A program made the translations under genes and the position numbers. The notes under the pieces are model-generated. The model worked only from the letters and a program-made list of their open reading frames with translations. It did no database searches and was not told the origin of the DNA. This document shows, piece by piece, positions 13,708 to 24,228 of a stretch of DNA of 64,000 nt (position 1 is the first letter of the stretch; every line of letters starts with the position of its first letter). Source of the stretch: Morella rubra (lineage: Eukaryota > Streptophyta > Magnoliopsida > Fagales > Myricaceae); assembly GCA_003952965.2 (NCBI GenBank), contig RXIC02000084.1, positions 1 to 64,000 of the forward strand, read 5' to 3'.

Positions 13708-15439
13708 ATGCAGCTGCAGATGGAGTCCGTAACGATTCTTCATGAAAGGGTACGCAATTGACATTATTCCTTTGGGTTGTTACTTGGTAGACCTTGTTCG
13801 TTGATGTTAATTTCTCAACTTGAATCTTGGACGAAAAGTCTCCTCTTAGCTTTTTGTGAATCCTCGGACAGTTCACATATGTCACAGATTAACATCCCTC
13901 GTGATCAGCTTGACCATAGTTCTGTAAACCTGATCATGATGGAAAATCTCATCCTATCTATGAAACTTTCTCTGCATCATATCCATCTGAACCTTCAGTT
14001 TAGGAAGGCTTGAATAATGTCTCCTGTAAGCTCATAAAAACTTCTGATCATGGTGTGATGATCATATGATGAAAATAATTTTCTTTCATGTCCACATATT
14101 TTCTAATTCCGACCTGCTTCTGCCTTAAAACCTTTGTTTCCCCTCTGCGGTCTATGAATACTTCCTGCTATATATAGTTCTTGCGATATATCGCAGTAGA
14201 TCTTTTGACATGCACCTTCTTTGAAAACTTGGCTGCTTTAATTGTTCTCACCTCCTAATGCTTCCCCATTTTACATCATCCTTAAGCTCATCAAACCAGG
14301 AAATATGAGTGTTTTTTTTGTATTCCACGAATTCAAAGATGATATACTAATAAAATTGCTGCGGATTATCTGGTTATAATATTCAATGCTCTATGGTTCA
14401 TCTTGCACTTATCAACTTGAGAATCTAGTTCAAACTCATGCATATTCTATTGACTAGGTGTTGCTTCCAAAGTTGGTTTGTTGGAACAACTTAGCATTAT
14501 CTCCTTGGATAGATCTATGCTCAGCCAACCTTTGTAGCATTTTTAAATGTCCACTGCATATCAATTGCCGCAGATATCTAGTAGTACTGAACTTAGTTCC
14601 TGCCTGCCTCACAAGAGACTTGCATTTCATGGTACTCATCTAAATTCAGCAACTTCCTTCAACGTTGTGACTTTACTTGGAAGAAGATTCTTGTGGCTGT
14701 AACCTTGGCATACAGTTAAATATAAGACATTGTCCAGTGAGGTAATCCAGTTTTGGTAATGGAAGCTGAACTGCTGCTTAAATGATATAACAACGAACTG
14801 CTTCTTAAATGATATGACAATGCTTAGTTCTTTGGATCATGGAGTTTTCTAACAGCTTGTGGATTAGGGACTTAAAGATGGAGAGCCTAACCCGTTAATG
14901 TTTGAACATCTTGAGAAAGCAGAAATTAGTTCAAAACTAGACATGAGAGATTTAAGCATCTTTAAGAAACAGCAAAGCCCTAGTATCCTGTAGAAATCTA
15001 GACTCGAAAATCATCATCCTGCTCATCATCTTCTCCAACCACGTTCATCATCTTTTCCAACTACATTAATGATCTAGTGAAAAAAGAGTGTAAGAGTGTT
15101 AAGAACAATGTTGATTTTTCTGCAAAGGAGGAAGAATAATACGTAATCCCCTGATCTGTTATGAACAGGAAAGGATGCTGAGAGAAGAAAACGAGCAATT
15201 AAAGATGGAGGTAAAAGCTTTTGAAAAAAGAAAAAAAAACAAAAAAAAAAAAAAACAAAAGGCCGCATTCTGAACTATTTGCTTTGTGAATTAATGAATG
15301 GAAGTATGACCCAGAGAACTTAATCAGGCTTGGGTTAACCGATTGTTACTTGCAGATTGCAGAAATGCGGAACAGGAAAGACAGAACAGAGACCGTGGCT
15401 GATCCTCCGCAACTGAAAACAATTTGTTTCCTTACTTAG
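13708..15439 (+). pseudogene. Three coiled-coil exons, possible MIKC MADS-box K-domain tail
   Basis: Three short exons join in phase 0. 13708-13749 is 42 nt, MQLQMESVTILHER, with a TTTTCAG acceptor and GTACGC donor. 15169-15210 is 42 nt, ERMLREENEQLKME, with an ACAG acceptor and GTAAAA donor. 15356-15439 reads from IAEMRNRKDR to a TAG. Together they form an amphipathic heptad helix followed by a short tail. Two successive 42-nt exons followed by an IAE-type junction are typical of the third K-box helix of MIKC MADS-box genes, so I favour that reading. A leucine zipper of another transcription factor, such as HD-ZIP IV, is the alternative. No MADS domain or earlier K exons are visible upstream, where the sequence turns noisy at about 13 kb, so the gene is either truncated or hidden. 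The protein name is inferred; the exon structure is seen. Confidence 0.4.
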
Positions 15440-18400
15440 CAGCTGAGAAGATGGCACTTGAATGTTTGCCCAAAATGTGCTTAATCAACTGCGGTGAAGG
15501 TAGAGCTGCGGACACTTTACCGGTAGCCTTGGTGAATTAATGCATTAGCATTCGTTGTTAACATATGTGAAGTATTTATAAGTTGTCTCCTTCCTCTTCT
15601 TATGGCGTAAATGTCTTTTTTTCCTGTTTTTTTCTAAGCCTGGTGTAAATATGTCGTTTCCTCACACTGATTGTTTCCAAGCGCGTTCATATCTGATCAC
15701 CCAACTTTTACCATTTTGTCCCGACTCGCAATATATCAGGCATGAGGCATATGTACTTATCCTTCCTTCATATTTGTCATCTATGAGGGGTTGGGTTTTA
15801 TTTGCCCCTACGGGGTTAGGATAGATGATCAAGAGCAATTAGCAACATCATCGTCAATTGTTTTGAAAAAGTTGATCTCATTGGGAACGGCTGACAAGCT
15901 AAGAATATGGGAAAGAGAGAAAAAGAAATGCTTGGGTTATTAAGGAAATCTTGGGAAAAATCCAACAAAACGAGTCAAAAGACACGCATCAATGTCCATG
16001 AAACATGCTTAGATTTATTTATTTTTTGTTCCAAAAAAGAAATAAACGATCTGAGGGAGAGTAACACAGGAGATCCATAATAAAGTAGCATGTAGGCAAC
16101 GATTAGAATATACGTTACGACAACATGGGTGCCCAATAAAGTAGCTGCCAACAATCTAACCACTCACCTTTAAGACACTACCGCACGCAATATCCAATTA
16201 CTTAACCTTAACATTCACAGGTTAAGTCTCGATTGGTTTAGTAGTTAAGGTTTGATTTTTGATTATATACTCTTTTCAATTTCTAAATTTAAGTCTTTTT
16301 AGATGTTATCAATTCTTTGGAGTTATTCCAAAATTTTTAATTTCGTAATTGTTCAGTTTGTAAGAAAATGAAATAGCTATACAGATTTTGAGATTAAATC
16401 TATATACGCGAAAGCTAACCTAAACACTCAAAACAAAATTTAAAAAAAGTCGGGTCTCCCAGTAACTTTGGTTATTTATTTTTATCTTGAGGAGCAAAGG
16501 TCAGAAGCAATGTTAGTGTTAGTATAAGGTTGGTGTGCTGTCAACTAGCAAGCCAAGCCAAAACATCATATGTGGCTTTCAGCTAAGGAGCACTTTCTCC
16601 TCAATAATGCATTACAAAAGCTCGCAACTATATTTATAGCAAATAATCACGTTCGAAATCAGATGTGACTTCTTCTTCTTCTTTTTTAATCCCTTGAGAA
16701 ACAAGTGTATCGTCTGTTCACAAATTAGGTGGCTAATTTTGTTTTGGAGGCTAAATTTTAATTAGTGCGACATCGCCTCCGTATTACGAAAGGAATATTT
16801 GAGAGTAGAATAGACGACTTCTAATTGATAGGGTTTGAGAAGACCTTTTGAAATTGATGGGATTTAACAAGACGTCTAAAATTTAAAACCCAATATCTAC
16901 CATCAGCTTCACCCAAAAGAAAAGTCCTCCCAAGTTTTCCACGCGATAGCTTAAAGCCATGGGCTTTTTCTCTTTTCAGGACCAAACCCACAAGTCAGGA
17001 TAAATTTTAGCTGGGTGACGCTGCCAACCCGGCTGGAACCTTTGAGTGTAGGACAAAACATTATAATCACTATAAAAACACGAGGAAAATGCTGTCCCTA
17101 TTGGTGCCTCAAGCTTGCGGTGTATAATTGGTGGCCAATTTGCTTCCAAATCACTGATGAATTATTTTCTGTTTTTTTTTTTTTTTTTTAGCCCAAAACA
17201 GCGAATAAAGTGATAGCTTGAACTGGTCCCTCGTGTGTTTCCTACCTACTCTTAGAGAACGTAATAAATGGAGGAATTATAGGTAGTAGGTAGTAGGTAG
17301 TAGGTAGGAGGTACTTGACTAATGAATGAATCATACGTACATTTCTCGAGCCCCCTTCCCTATTCAAAGTGTGATTTGGGATTGGGATGCCTCTTAAACA
17401 AACCTGACTTCAACCTTATCACATAGAAAGGATGATTTATTTATGGTTAATTTGTTTCATAAAGTACACTTAGTATACCATTATCGGAATATAGAAGAAA
17501 CGTCCGTGAGTTATATTTTTCCCTTGCTTGATGAACAATATTGCTGATTAGGCTAAATACAATTTTAAAAAGCGCCAAGCACGCAGAAAAAGGAAAGTTA
17601 TTTATTCCCGTCAGGCGTCAGCATAATATTACAAATTACAATAACGGTAGGTTATATATATATATATATATTCCAAAGAGGAAACTACCCTGTTGGCGCT
17701 GCAGTTTAAGCCCTTTGAAGAATGACCCACTGGCGACTTCCTCCCGGCCGGAACCTGTTTAGTCTCAGCCTACTCTGATCACAAGCTAACCCGTGCATCT
17801 GTGCATGCCTTCCTCCTGTACTAACCAGTTACCATCCATAGATATCCTCCAGTAAGGCCCCAGGTTACGTGCATGTTTCGACACTTGGTAATTGGGCAGA
17901 ACATATATAATATATATACTAATTATAAGTACTGGATTAATCTAATAGGTTTGAGTTTCGTGAAAATGTATACAAACATGTTTTGTTGGCCATTTCTTTA
18001 AACAAGTCTAACTTAAGATGTGTATTATTTTATATTTCATTGAGAAGCCATGTTTCAGTAAGGTTTCAAAAAATAAAGTTATCCAAGTTATGACAATGGA
18101 GGAATCTTTTTTCTAAATTAGGACTCGAATTTAAATCTTTAAAAAAAATAAAAATATAATTAATACAAAATACAGTCACAAAATTTTTTTATAATAAATA
18201 TAATTTTTTAAGACTGAATCATTTATATATTTTCTCTTATTACTATTTTTCATTTCTCCTCTCCACTCTCTCTCTCTCTCTCTATATTAATTAATATTTT
18301 TCTTCTCATTTAACTAAAATCTCAACTAATGATTTTGAATTTTGGTAGAATATCTTGAAATTCTATCCCACGAGTCACGACTTCTCCTTCTTTTGTCAAA

Positions 18401-19380
18401 CCATTGACTCGACCACAATGTCACTTCTAAGTTATTATCCCACAAACTATATTTGTTTCTGACAATTAATATCTCATTCGGTAGCATTGGACACGCATCA
18501 AGTACTTGATATATAATATACCTAAAACACCCAATATTTCAAAAAAATAATAATTTAAAAACGTTCAGGATAACTCGGACATCTGGAAACATGAAGCCAA
18601 TCACGATACCCTAACAAGAGTCACCGCTTATATAACTTCAATTTTATTTTTTTAAAAATATCATGTAAAACCTAGGTCTCCCAAAGGAGTAGCCTTTTCT
18701 TTTTAGAAACATAGTATGAATTCGCATAGTCATCTAAAAATTAGTTTCCTTTTTCTTTTTCATTTGCATAATTCTTGTCCCTGCATTATAAAAATCCTTC
18801 TAGTTTTTTTTTTAAGCAAGAAAAACCCTCCTAATTAAAGATGTAGCAATTCAATTCCTTCAAACTTTTTTTAAAAAAACAGAGAAAATCAGTTGTCAAA
18901 TCAAGGAGTTTTGTCCCCAAGCAACAAACCTCATGGCTATATTTGGCCCGGCATTATCCACCTCTACTTTAATTCAATTAATATTTAATTACCAAAATCC
19001 ATATTGTAATTTTGATCATCCTAATTACAAATATTTTATACAAACAAAAAGACTCATGAAATGGTCCGTTTGTTTTTTTACCAAAATTAGTCATTTTAAG
19101 CCCAATATGACATTGGGGCCCCATAGCATACAACCGTTGCAGAATTATCCTGTATCGGATAATCCACGCCCAGGCTGCCTCCACGCGCTTAATCAATAGC
19201 CCCCTGTCAAATAGACTTTCGTTGAAGATAAGGTCCTACGTCATCACTGGCTTTCAGTTCACACCCACTCTGAGCACGGAACGTGCCGTTCACGCGCACT
19301 TCTTACGAGCCGGCTTATCTCATCCGCGATTCCGCATATAGCTCCCCCACACAATCGGCGCTCACACCGGCTTTCGCTCC
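15440..19380. other. Intergenic, AT-rich, with simple repeats
   Basis: No gene is supported. Visible repeats are a poly-T tract near 17,171-17,190, a TAGG-type short tandem array at about 17,281-17,312, an (AT)n tract near 17,654-17,670 and a (TC)n tract near 18,265-18,285. Open frames here (for example 18933-19199) show no family features. Confidence 0.5.
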
Positions 19381-19388
19381 ATATATAT
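19381..19388 (+). promoter_or_regulatory. TATA-like box of the two-TM protein gene
   Basis: The run ATATATAT follows a GC-richer stretch about 430 bp before the start codon at 19814. The long leader in between contains several CT-rich stretches. Placement and context suggest a core promoter; the transcription start is not proven. Confidence 0.35.
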
Positions 19389-19813
19389 CCGAAGGCTGAA
19401 GGCTGTTTCCTTATCCAAACGATAAATCTCGGAGGTCTTAAAAACGGAAAGAAAAGGAAAATCGTTGTGCTGTCTCTGCAATCAGAATACCAACGCCGCT
19501 GTGCCTGTGTTCTATCTCTGTTTTTCTGGACCTCGTCGGAAGAATTTCTTGGAAAACAAACAAGCCCCAGGCCTGTAGCAACTCTCCACTTGGGATAGCT
19601 TTAAAGTCTCACCAATCAACAGAACCGCTGTAGTCTGTAGATAGAGTTTCTGAGTCTATCCGCTTGCCTCGTTATTTGCGAAAGGGAAAAAAGAAAACAT
19701 TATCGTTTTTGTTTTTGGGGAGGAATTCCTGCTCTAGTTGAGTTTTTTTTCCCAGTTGGATTTGTTTTCTAAGATTCTGAAGGAAAATCTGATTTTCCCG
19801 TGAAAAAAGAAGA

Positions 19814-21511
19814 ATGATGAGGAGGCAGGATCAAAACGAGCAATCTAGGGTTTTCTACGAGCTCTCCGCTTTGGTCCTCAACATCCTCCGATGCCCGCCG
19901 TCGCCGGTTCCGTTTTCCGATCAGTCTCCTCCCGCGGCGGTGACGTCGTCGTCGTCTTCTTCGTCCATCTCCCGCAGGTCTTCTCCGGCGACGCAGATAT
20001 CGCCGGCGGGGTTCGCTTCGTTGCTGCTGGGAATTTCGCTTGCCCTTATGCTCTGCGGATCTGTCACTTTCTTCATCGGCTTCCTGTTGATGCCATGGGT
20101 TCTCGGGCTGGTCATGGTGTTCTACGTGGCCGGAATCGTCTCGGCCCTCTCTATGTTGGGTCGGTCCCTTATCTGTTACGCCATGGCGCCACCGATGCCG
20201 GTAAAAGACATTCCTGGTGAGAACTGCTCGAAATTTCTTGATTTCTCATGTATCTCGGTTGTACGAAACTGATATTTTTATATTTATTTTTTTCGGGGGT
20301 GAGGAGGGGAGAGGGGGTTTGTTTGTTTTCTCTGTATGATCAAACTCTGTTCCGAACGTTTTGTTTGATTCTTGAGCGGCACTAGAGAAATCGTAATAAG
20401 TTGCTCATAACTTGGTTCTCATTTCTGAGTAATCTGAGGGGTCTTTTCTTCTTAGTACTTCTTCGCGCCAATTGACCTGTCTTCGGGTTGGGCTGCGTTC
20501 ATGTTTGGTTTTTGTGGTGTTTATGTTGGTGGGTTGATAAATTCTTTTTTCTGCTGCTTCCCCTACGACCTTGTTCTCATTTTGATATTCTTCGGTACTT
20601 TTACCTGTTGCGTAGCTGGTGATAATGCTCGACAAAAATAAGAAGTTTTGCTAGGCTGCCTGATCATGTTATTTCGGATTTTCCAGATAAATGATCGGGA
20701 AAATCAAGAGTTCTACTGTTGCCTACTGCGCCGTTGAATAAATAATTACATATCAATACATCAGCCTTCATTGTTCACTCTAATGCCAAAAGGCTGAGCA
20801 CCTTCCGTCATCCCCATTCAAGTTTTGCTTTTGAGATGGTACTCGGTTCCTCAGTTGTAGTTCTCAAATGAAGAGCTATCTGACAGAGACAGGAATACGT
20901 TTTAGGATGTTGGGCGAAAGTTCATTCCATGAAAACTATGGTATTCGAGGATCTCCAATTAGTTATTTTTTATTTTTCACAAACCTCGAATGAACTGTCA
21001 GATAGTATCAAAGAAAGTTTTCTTTCACTGTCATGCAGGAATGGTTAGCTTGGCATTCAGTGGGTACATCCATTTAATCGAAATCTGTAGTTGTTGGGCA
21101 TTGGTTTACCGATAGTTATCTCAACGGTAAAGAGATTATGTTGCTTCTCTTCAAATAAGCTAATTAATCAGACTTATTAGATTACTGTTATGCTTTGACC
21201 TCATCGAAATATATGCTAGTTAATCAATCGCTCTTTCTGCTCTTTGATTATTAACTAGATAACCACAGAAGAGTTGCAATCTTCATGTACATGCAAGGTC
21301 TGATTTGATACGTCAGGCACCCTAAGCAACTCCTTTTAGGTCGAGAGGATAAAATAATGGATGGGGTGGAGTTGCTTGATATATTAGTTGTCTTTTCATT
21401 TAAATTTTTGTGAACTATTGATTGTGCAGCAGCTCACGTGTTATTCTGTGAGATCGCTGATTAATGTTTTCTTCCTTGTGACACATTGGTGCAGCATGGA
21501 AAGTTTTGTGA
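19814..21511 (+). CDS. Conserved plant two-TM membrane protein, two exons
   Basis: Exon 1 is 19814-20216 and exon 2 is 21495-21511. The donor is CCTG|GTGAGA and the acceptor GCAG|CATGG. Splicing in phase 1 gives an end of DIPAWKVL and stop, 139 residues in all. The N terminus is MMRRQDQNEQSRVFYELSAL, followed by a Ser/Pro-rich linker (residues about 38-66, with eight Ser in a run) and two adjacent hydrophobic segments (about 67-91 and 93-117) separated only by MPW, suggesting a hairpin in a membrane. The second exon adds only five codons. I recognise the overall pattern as a conserved uncharacterised plant membrane protein but know no function. Exon 1 is unusually GC-rich for the window. The second of the two tandem ATGs at the start may serve equally. 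Confidence 0.8.
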
Positions 21512-21745
21512 AGGGAAAAGATGGGCCTCAGAGAGAGAGATACAGAAAGGATTGAGTTGCGTGGGGAGGATCTAAGCAAGCAGCAATGTTTCCGTGCATA
21601 TTGCTTCTCCTGGCAGCATATAGGGACCAATTAGAACACCGGAGCTTCTTCAAGTATTGATGCAGGAATTCGGATAATTGTTACGTGATGTGTTACTGGA
21701 TATGTTGATGTCAGTACATATAGTGAATTGTTAAACATTACCATG

Positions 21746-21850
21746 TTTCACTACTTCTTCTTGAAAGAAGTAGGAGGTACTCCCAGTTTCTTTCTTTGTT
21801 TCACTACTTCTTGTTGGAAGAAGTAGGAGGTATTCCCAGTTTTTTTCTTG
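21746..21850 (+). repeat. Two 53-bp tandem repeats, each a hairpin
   Basis: Two near-identical units (21746-21798 and 21799-21850) each contain CTACTTCTT and, after a short loop, AAGAAGTAG, so each can fold into a stem-loop. They lie about 240 bp after the stop codon of the two-TM gene, probably in or just beyond its 3' UTR. Confidence 0.65.
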
Positions 21851-23900
21851 TATTTTATTTTGATTTTGCCACAAGATTGAAGATTCTGTGAGTCTCTTTC
21901 TGGATATATACAACTCTAGTTGTCAGGCATTACAGTGCTCACTCATGTTTGGTTGCTTGGAAACTTTGAATAAGAATCTTGGACACTCGTGATGAGATTA
22001 GAGAAAAAGGGAGCAGATAAAGGGATTGAACCATAATTGGTTGAAACTAAAACTATTGTACAACAGGGTTGTTGAATCCTGTCCTGAGTTATTTTCCCCT
22101 TCGCTAAAATTTGCCATAATTTCTGCGCTTCACTTTAATATTTTTTAGTCTTCTGGCCAGGGAGTGGGGTGCTCGGTGCCTCGTGCTTCAATTATTAATA
22201 AGAAAGATGTGAAATGATTCAATGAATGGAATCATATGTTACGATAAGGTTGGCTTTCTATGATTGTTCTTTTGTCTTAGACGCTTGCTTATCTGTTCCC
22301 GAGAGTCAGATGGAGAGGCACGGAATGGAGCTTTCTCTATAAATAATGGCTATGCGTCGGTTGTCAGAGTTGTCGTCTCTTTTCATTCCTCTTGTGGGGT
22401 TTTCGTCGGCATCGAGTAAACTTGCTCGACTTCCATTAATGCAGGTAGCTAATCTCTCCTTATCCATCTGCGGTAGTTGAGCGCTGTCAATAACATTTCA
22501 TCCTACTTAAGAAGCCACTGCCCCTGGCCCCCTTGCAACAAAGGGACTAGCAGTCTTGCTCTGGTCTAATTGGGCTAAGCCAAGCGCAGGCCCTTTAGCA
22601 GATTGTTTAGGATAATTTCCGGGCCCTAAGCCCCTGTGAACATATTTTCTTAATGTATTGAAGAGGCCTCTCTAACCGGCGAAGAATGGCGGGTGTCATA
22701 CCAGCCGACCTCGGTGCAGGTCACAGACTTTGAGCTTAACCAATGTTGAATACTTATGCAATGGAATCGATGCAAGCTGTTTCGAGACTCTGCGCGTTTC
22801 CTGAGTATATATTTTCTTATGATAAATGCTTGGTGTTTTTTTTGGGTTCTTCTCAAATTTTTTTTGGAAAGAATCTAACGGTTCAGGATCTCTGAGTGTG
22901 TAAGGTCTACTTATGAAATGAATCCTGAGCCGTTGGATTCTTTCCAGAGAAACCTGAAAAAAATTCTAAGAAGAAAATCTAACATTTTTCTTTTCTTATT
23001 CGGAAAAAAAAAAAAATCCTGCTCCTTCCCAAGACAAAATTAATCAATCAATTGGAATGTAGCGGGGAATCGTGGATGTTAGTCTTTTTATGGTGTCACA
23101 CGTAGAGGGCCATGACCGTAACTTATAAAATATTGCCAAAATTGCAAGTGGATGGATGTCATGAATCCCCGGATTCAAAGATTGTACCTCACGAAAAGGC
23201 CATCACAATTTTCTTATTCTCTAATCAACGGTGACGAAGAGGATGACATTAACGAGCAAAATATTTTATGCCCAGAATTCAGCAAGACCCATCAGGCCCA
23301 AGAGCCCATTTCCCAAATTGAAAAGTTAAAAATGTTTATTTTAGATGTCATATTGTGTTGTCGCGTCCTCGCACGGTACAGGGAATTGGAACTTTGGTCC
23401 AATAGGCCAATTTCAAACTATAGTCTGTCTATAAACAAATGTGATAAACAACGCTGTCAACGCAGCCTCTCTCTCCCCCCTTCTCAATCAAAGGATCGAG
23501 GAGGACCACGTATCAAAAACGAAACAAAAACAGTCACCCAAAGTAGATATTTATATATATATATTTTTTAAAAAACAGAAATCAGAAATTTGATGTGTTC
23601 CATATAGCTCTCGCTAGCACCATGACAAAGCGTAATGTAACAAGACGCAGTTTTCCGTTATTTCATTTCTGAAAAAAATCCCATCAAACAATGCAACGTC
23701 GGACCAACATAATTCCCATCAGAAAGTTAAAACACTTGCGAGTGTCCAAAAAACAACAAAAGCCAGAAACAAAAGAACCAAATACACAACCAGAATGTCA
23801 GAAGCTACTACTGCATATACACCACACTTGGCACTCAAAATCAATCGGCGGGCACAGATAGATGTGAAAAAAGAGATCCGGGTACGTATATGAATAGGGA
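21851..23900. other. Intergenic before the DUF3339 gene
   Basis: Apart from the foldback at 22.9 kb I see no supported gene. A 139-codon frame at 23152-23571 has no recognisable domain and runs into AT repeats. The last 200 bp before 23901 is likely the 3' UTR of the minus-strand DUF3339 gene. Confidence 0.45.
22866..22945. repeat. Inverted repeat, 24-bp arms
   Basis: Arms 22866-22889 and 22922-22945 are reverse complements with two mismatches, separated by 32 bp. Weaker similarity extends outward over T-rich sequence, which suggests a small foldback element or MITE remnant. No target duplication was identified. Confidence 0.6.
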
Positions 23901-24110
23901 TCAGCCGGTATAGATGTGGACTCCAATGGCGACGAGGAAGATGGTTATCAGACCGAAGAAGATGATGGTGTGGACGAGGATGGATATCCCACTGGTCTGC
24001 ATGTTCCCAAACTCCACCACCCTGTTCCTCCCGGGCAGCTGGAACAGCAGCCCCGGACTCAACAGCACGAACAGCACCACTGCTATTACCACCGGACCCC
24101 AATCCGCCAT
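23901..24110 (-). CDS. DUF3339 family micro-protein, copy 1
   Basis: An intact intronless 69-aa protein beginning MADWGPVVIAVVLFVLLSPG and ending GVHIYTG. It consists of an N-terminal hydrophobic helix (residues about 5-24), a short polar segment with QLPGRNRVVEFGNMQTSG, and a second hydrophobic helix (about 44-66). This is the standard architecture and length of the plant-specific DUF3339 family of small membrane proteins, whose function is unknown to me. The ATG at 24108-24110 is chosen because the family starts with M-x-DWGPV; the frame opens two codons earlier only at a TTG. The leader has a long GA/CT repeat and a TATA-like site lies about 110 bp upstream. A paralogue lies 2.6 kb upstream in the same orientation. 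Confidence 0.93.
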   Translation of the reverse strand: MADWGPVVIAVVLFVLLSPGLLFQLPGRNRVVEFGNMQTSGISILVHTIIFFGLITIFLVAIGVHIYTG

Positions 24111-24131
24111 TCTCAACTGATCTTAAGACAC

Positions 24132-24162
24132 CTCTCTTTCTCTCTCTCTCTCTCTCGCTCTC
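24132..24162. repeat. (TC)n tract in the leader of DUF3339 copy 1
   Basis: A pyrimidine dinucleotide run on the plus strand, GA on the coding strand, directly upstream of the DUF3339 start codon. Such tracts are common in plant 5' leaders. Confidence 0.7.
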
Positions 24163-24220
24163 AGAGCTCTTTCACACACTTGAAAAGGGGAAGGATGTCA
24201 CGTAGAACTGAGCGATATAT

Positions 24221-24228
24221 CTATATAT
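24221..24228 (-). promoter_or_regulatory. TATA-like box of DUF3339 copy 1
   Basis: On the minus strand the sequence reads ATATATAG about 110 bp before the start codon, a reasonable core promoter distance given a leader that includes the GA tract. Confidence 0.4.

Noticed and set aside
22346..22440. Short frame MAMRRLSELSS... after a TATA-like box, ending at a CAG|GTAGCT donor
   Set aside because: It resembles a targeting-peptide first exon, but the TATA-like sequence touches the ATG and no downstream exon could be found.
23152..23571. 139-codon plus-strand ORF
   Set aside because: No recognisable domain, no homologous motif, and its end runs into an AT repeat; more likely a chance frame in intergenic DNA.
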